A stretch of 35,744 bases of DNA from an uncultured Lachnospiraceae bacterium (lineage in GTDB: Bacteria; Bacillota; Clostridia; Lachnospirales; Lachnospiraceae). A program made the position numbers and the translations under genes. The stretch spans positions 1 to 35,744 of the forward strand of contig CALWLN010000219.1 in the NCBI GenBank assembly GCA_944381535.1. Direction: 5' to 3'. Positions 35,166 to 35,744 of this stretch are shown piece after piece (positions within the stretch are counted from its first letter, which is position 1; each line of letters opens with the position of its first letter). The notes beneath the pieces are model-generated. The model searched no databases and had not been told where the DNA came from. It saw nothing but the letters and a program-made list of their open reading frames with translations.

Positions 35166-35744
35166 GAAGAATAGGAAAAATGAGAAACAGGAAAAAATGG
35201 TTTTCTGCCTTTCTGGCAGTTGTTTTACTGTTGTCCGCTTCCGGAATGCAGGCGGGAGCGACGGAGGCGTCCTCCGAGACAATAGAGGAACCGGGGCAGA
35301 TAACCGCAATGGAAGAAGCAGAACAGGAAGCTCCGGCGGAGGAACCGGCGCCAGAAACTCCGGCGGAAGATACGGTTCCGCCTGCTGCCGGAGCGCCTGC
35401 GGATCAGTTTGCCCCGCCGGAGCCGGACCCCAATCTTCCGGCCGACACTCCGGCGGAACTGCTTCCGGTGCGGTATCTAAATCCGGGGTCCGCCGATCTG
35501 GAGGATATATGTTCAACGGTAACTTTGAGTGATGGAAAAGTATCTTTGAGAGACAATTTATACGGGTATTATTTGGGAAATGGTATGTATTTTTTCCTGA
35601 GTATCAATTCGAGCAATAACTATGGAGTCAAGTCCCCGGACAGTCCTTATGACGATGGCGAAGTAGACGAACTGATCGATATGGCGATGCAAACCGGAAT
35701 CGTGACGCCAAGAATGCTGTGCGCAAATCCGGAGGAACTGACGG
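35162..35744 (+). CDS. Secreted protein with Pro/Glu-rich linker (cut by window end)
   Basis: The frame starts at ATG 35162, overlapping the lipoprotein stop (ATGA), or at ATG 35180, and stays open to the edge. A signal peptide (KKWFSAFLAVVLLLSASGMQAGA) is followed by a low-complexity linker built from APAEEP / ETPAED-like pieces (about residues 45-100) and a domain beginning LNPGSADLEDICSTVTLSDGKVSLRDN that is not recognised. Linkers of this kind are common in surface-exposed clostridial proteins. The C-terminus is not available. Confidence 0.75.
   Translation, partial: MRRIGKMRNRKKWFSAFLAVVLLLSASGMQAGATEASSETIEEPGQITAMEEAEQEAPAEEPAPETPAEDTVPPAAGAPADQFAPPEPDPNLPADTPAELLPVRYLNPGSADLEDICSTVTLSDGKVSLRDNLYGYYLGNGMYFFLSINSSNNYGVKSPDSPYDDGEVDELIDMAMQTGIVTPRMLCANPEELT

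Overview
The window is a chromosomal segment of a spore-forming Gram-positive anaerobe of the Clostridia, most likely Lachnospiraceae. The order xseA-xseB-ispA-dxs-tlyA-nadK-argR-recN-spoIVB-spo0A is the classic Firmicutes sporulation-adjacent cluster. DUF5688, the Imm5-like protein, the acetyl-type MetA and the XRE/cupin-potABCD operon all fit that family. Species level is not claimed.

Layout. (1) 1-4810, mostly + strand: the end of a XerD-type recombinase with its terminator, then accessory or housekeeping genes: a small zinc-ribbon membrane protein, MTA/SAH nucleosidase, a GNAT acetyltransferase, an AadA-like nucleotidyltransferase, a DUF2200 protein coupled to a nitrilase-family amidase, and an Imm5-like protein. 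(2) 4827-6762, AT-richer: a truncated HAD hydrolase, a GyrI-like effector-binding protein with its own strong promoter, and a long-form purC. (3) 6769-10294: the shikimate genes as two divergent pairs, aroE-aroF on the minus strand and aroD-aroK on the plus strand. (4) 10389-12567: tRNA-Arg, an SH3b surface protein and a helical clostridial protein. (5) 12550-12840: a promoter, a terminator and a tandem structured repeat in front of rluF-ligA-metA. (6) 16748-28168: Asp23, nusB, xseAB, ispA, dxs, tlyA, nadK, argR, recN, spoIVB, spo0A; overlapping or very close genes suggest one or a few long transcripts. (7) 28229-33887, minus strand: DUF5688, then a polyamine ABC operon (XRE/cupin regulator, potA, potB, potC, potD). 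(8) 34221-35744: tRNA-Thr, a lipoprotein and the start of a secreted protein.

The most unusual material is non-coding. A 312-bp palindromic insertion (29251-29562) has 25-bp terminal inverted repeats and a perfect 8-bp target duplication, and no ORF of its own; it sits between potD and the next minus-strand terminator. A 39-bp copy of its terminus, plus a decayed second end, lies in the aroD leader (8918-8979). At 12656-12811 a 77-bp unit is repeated in tandem with compensatory changes in its hairpin, and a third, broken unit runs into the Shine-Dalgarno of rluF.

Other points of interest are an Ala in place of the catalytic Walker B Glu in PotA, two inverted Spo0A boxes ahead of spo0A, a candidate sigma-G promoter for spoIVB, and inverted-repeat operators in the leader of the polyamine operon. 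All functions come from reading the sequence; no database search was run.
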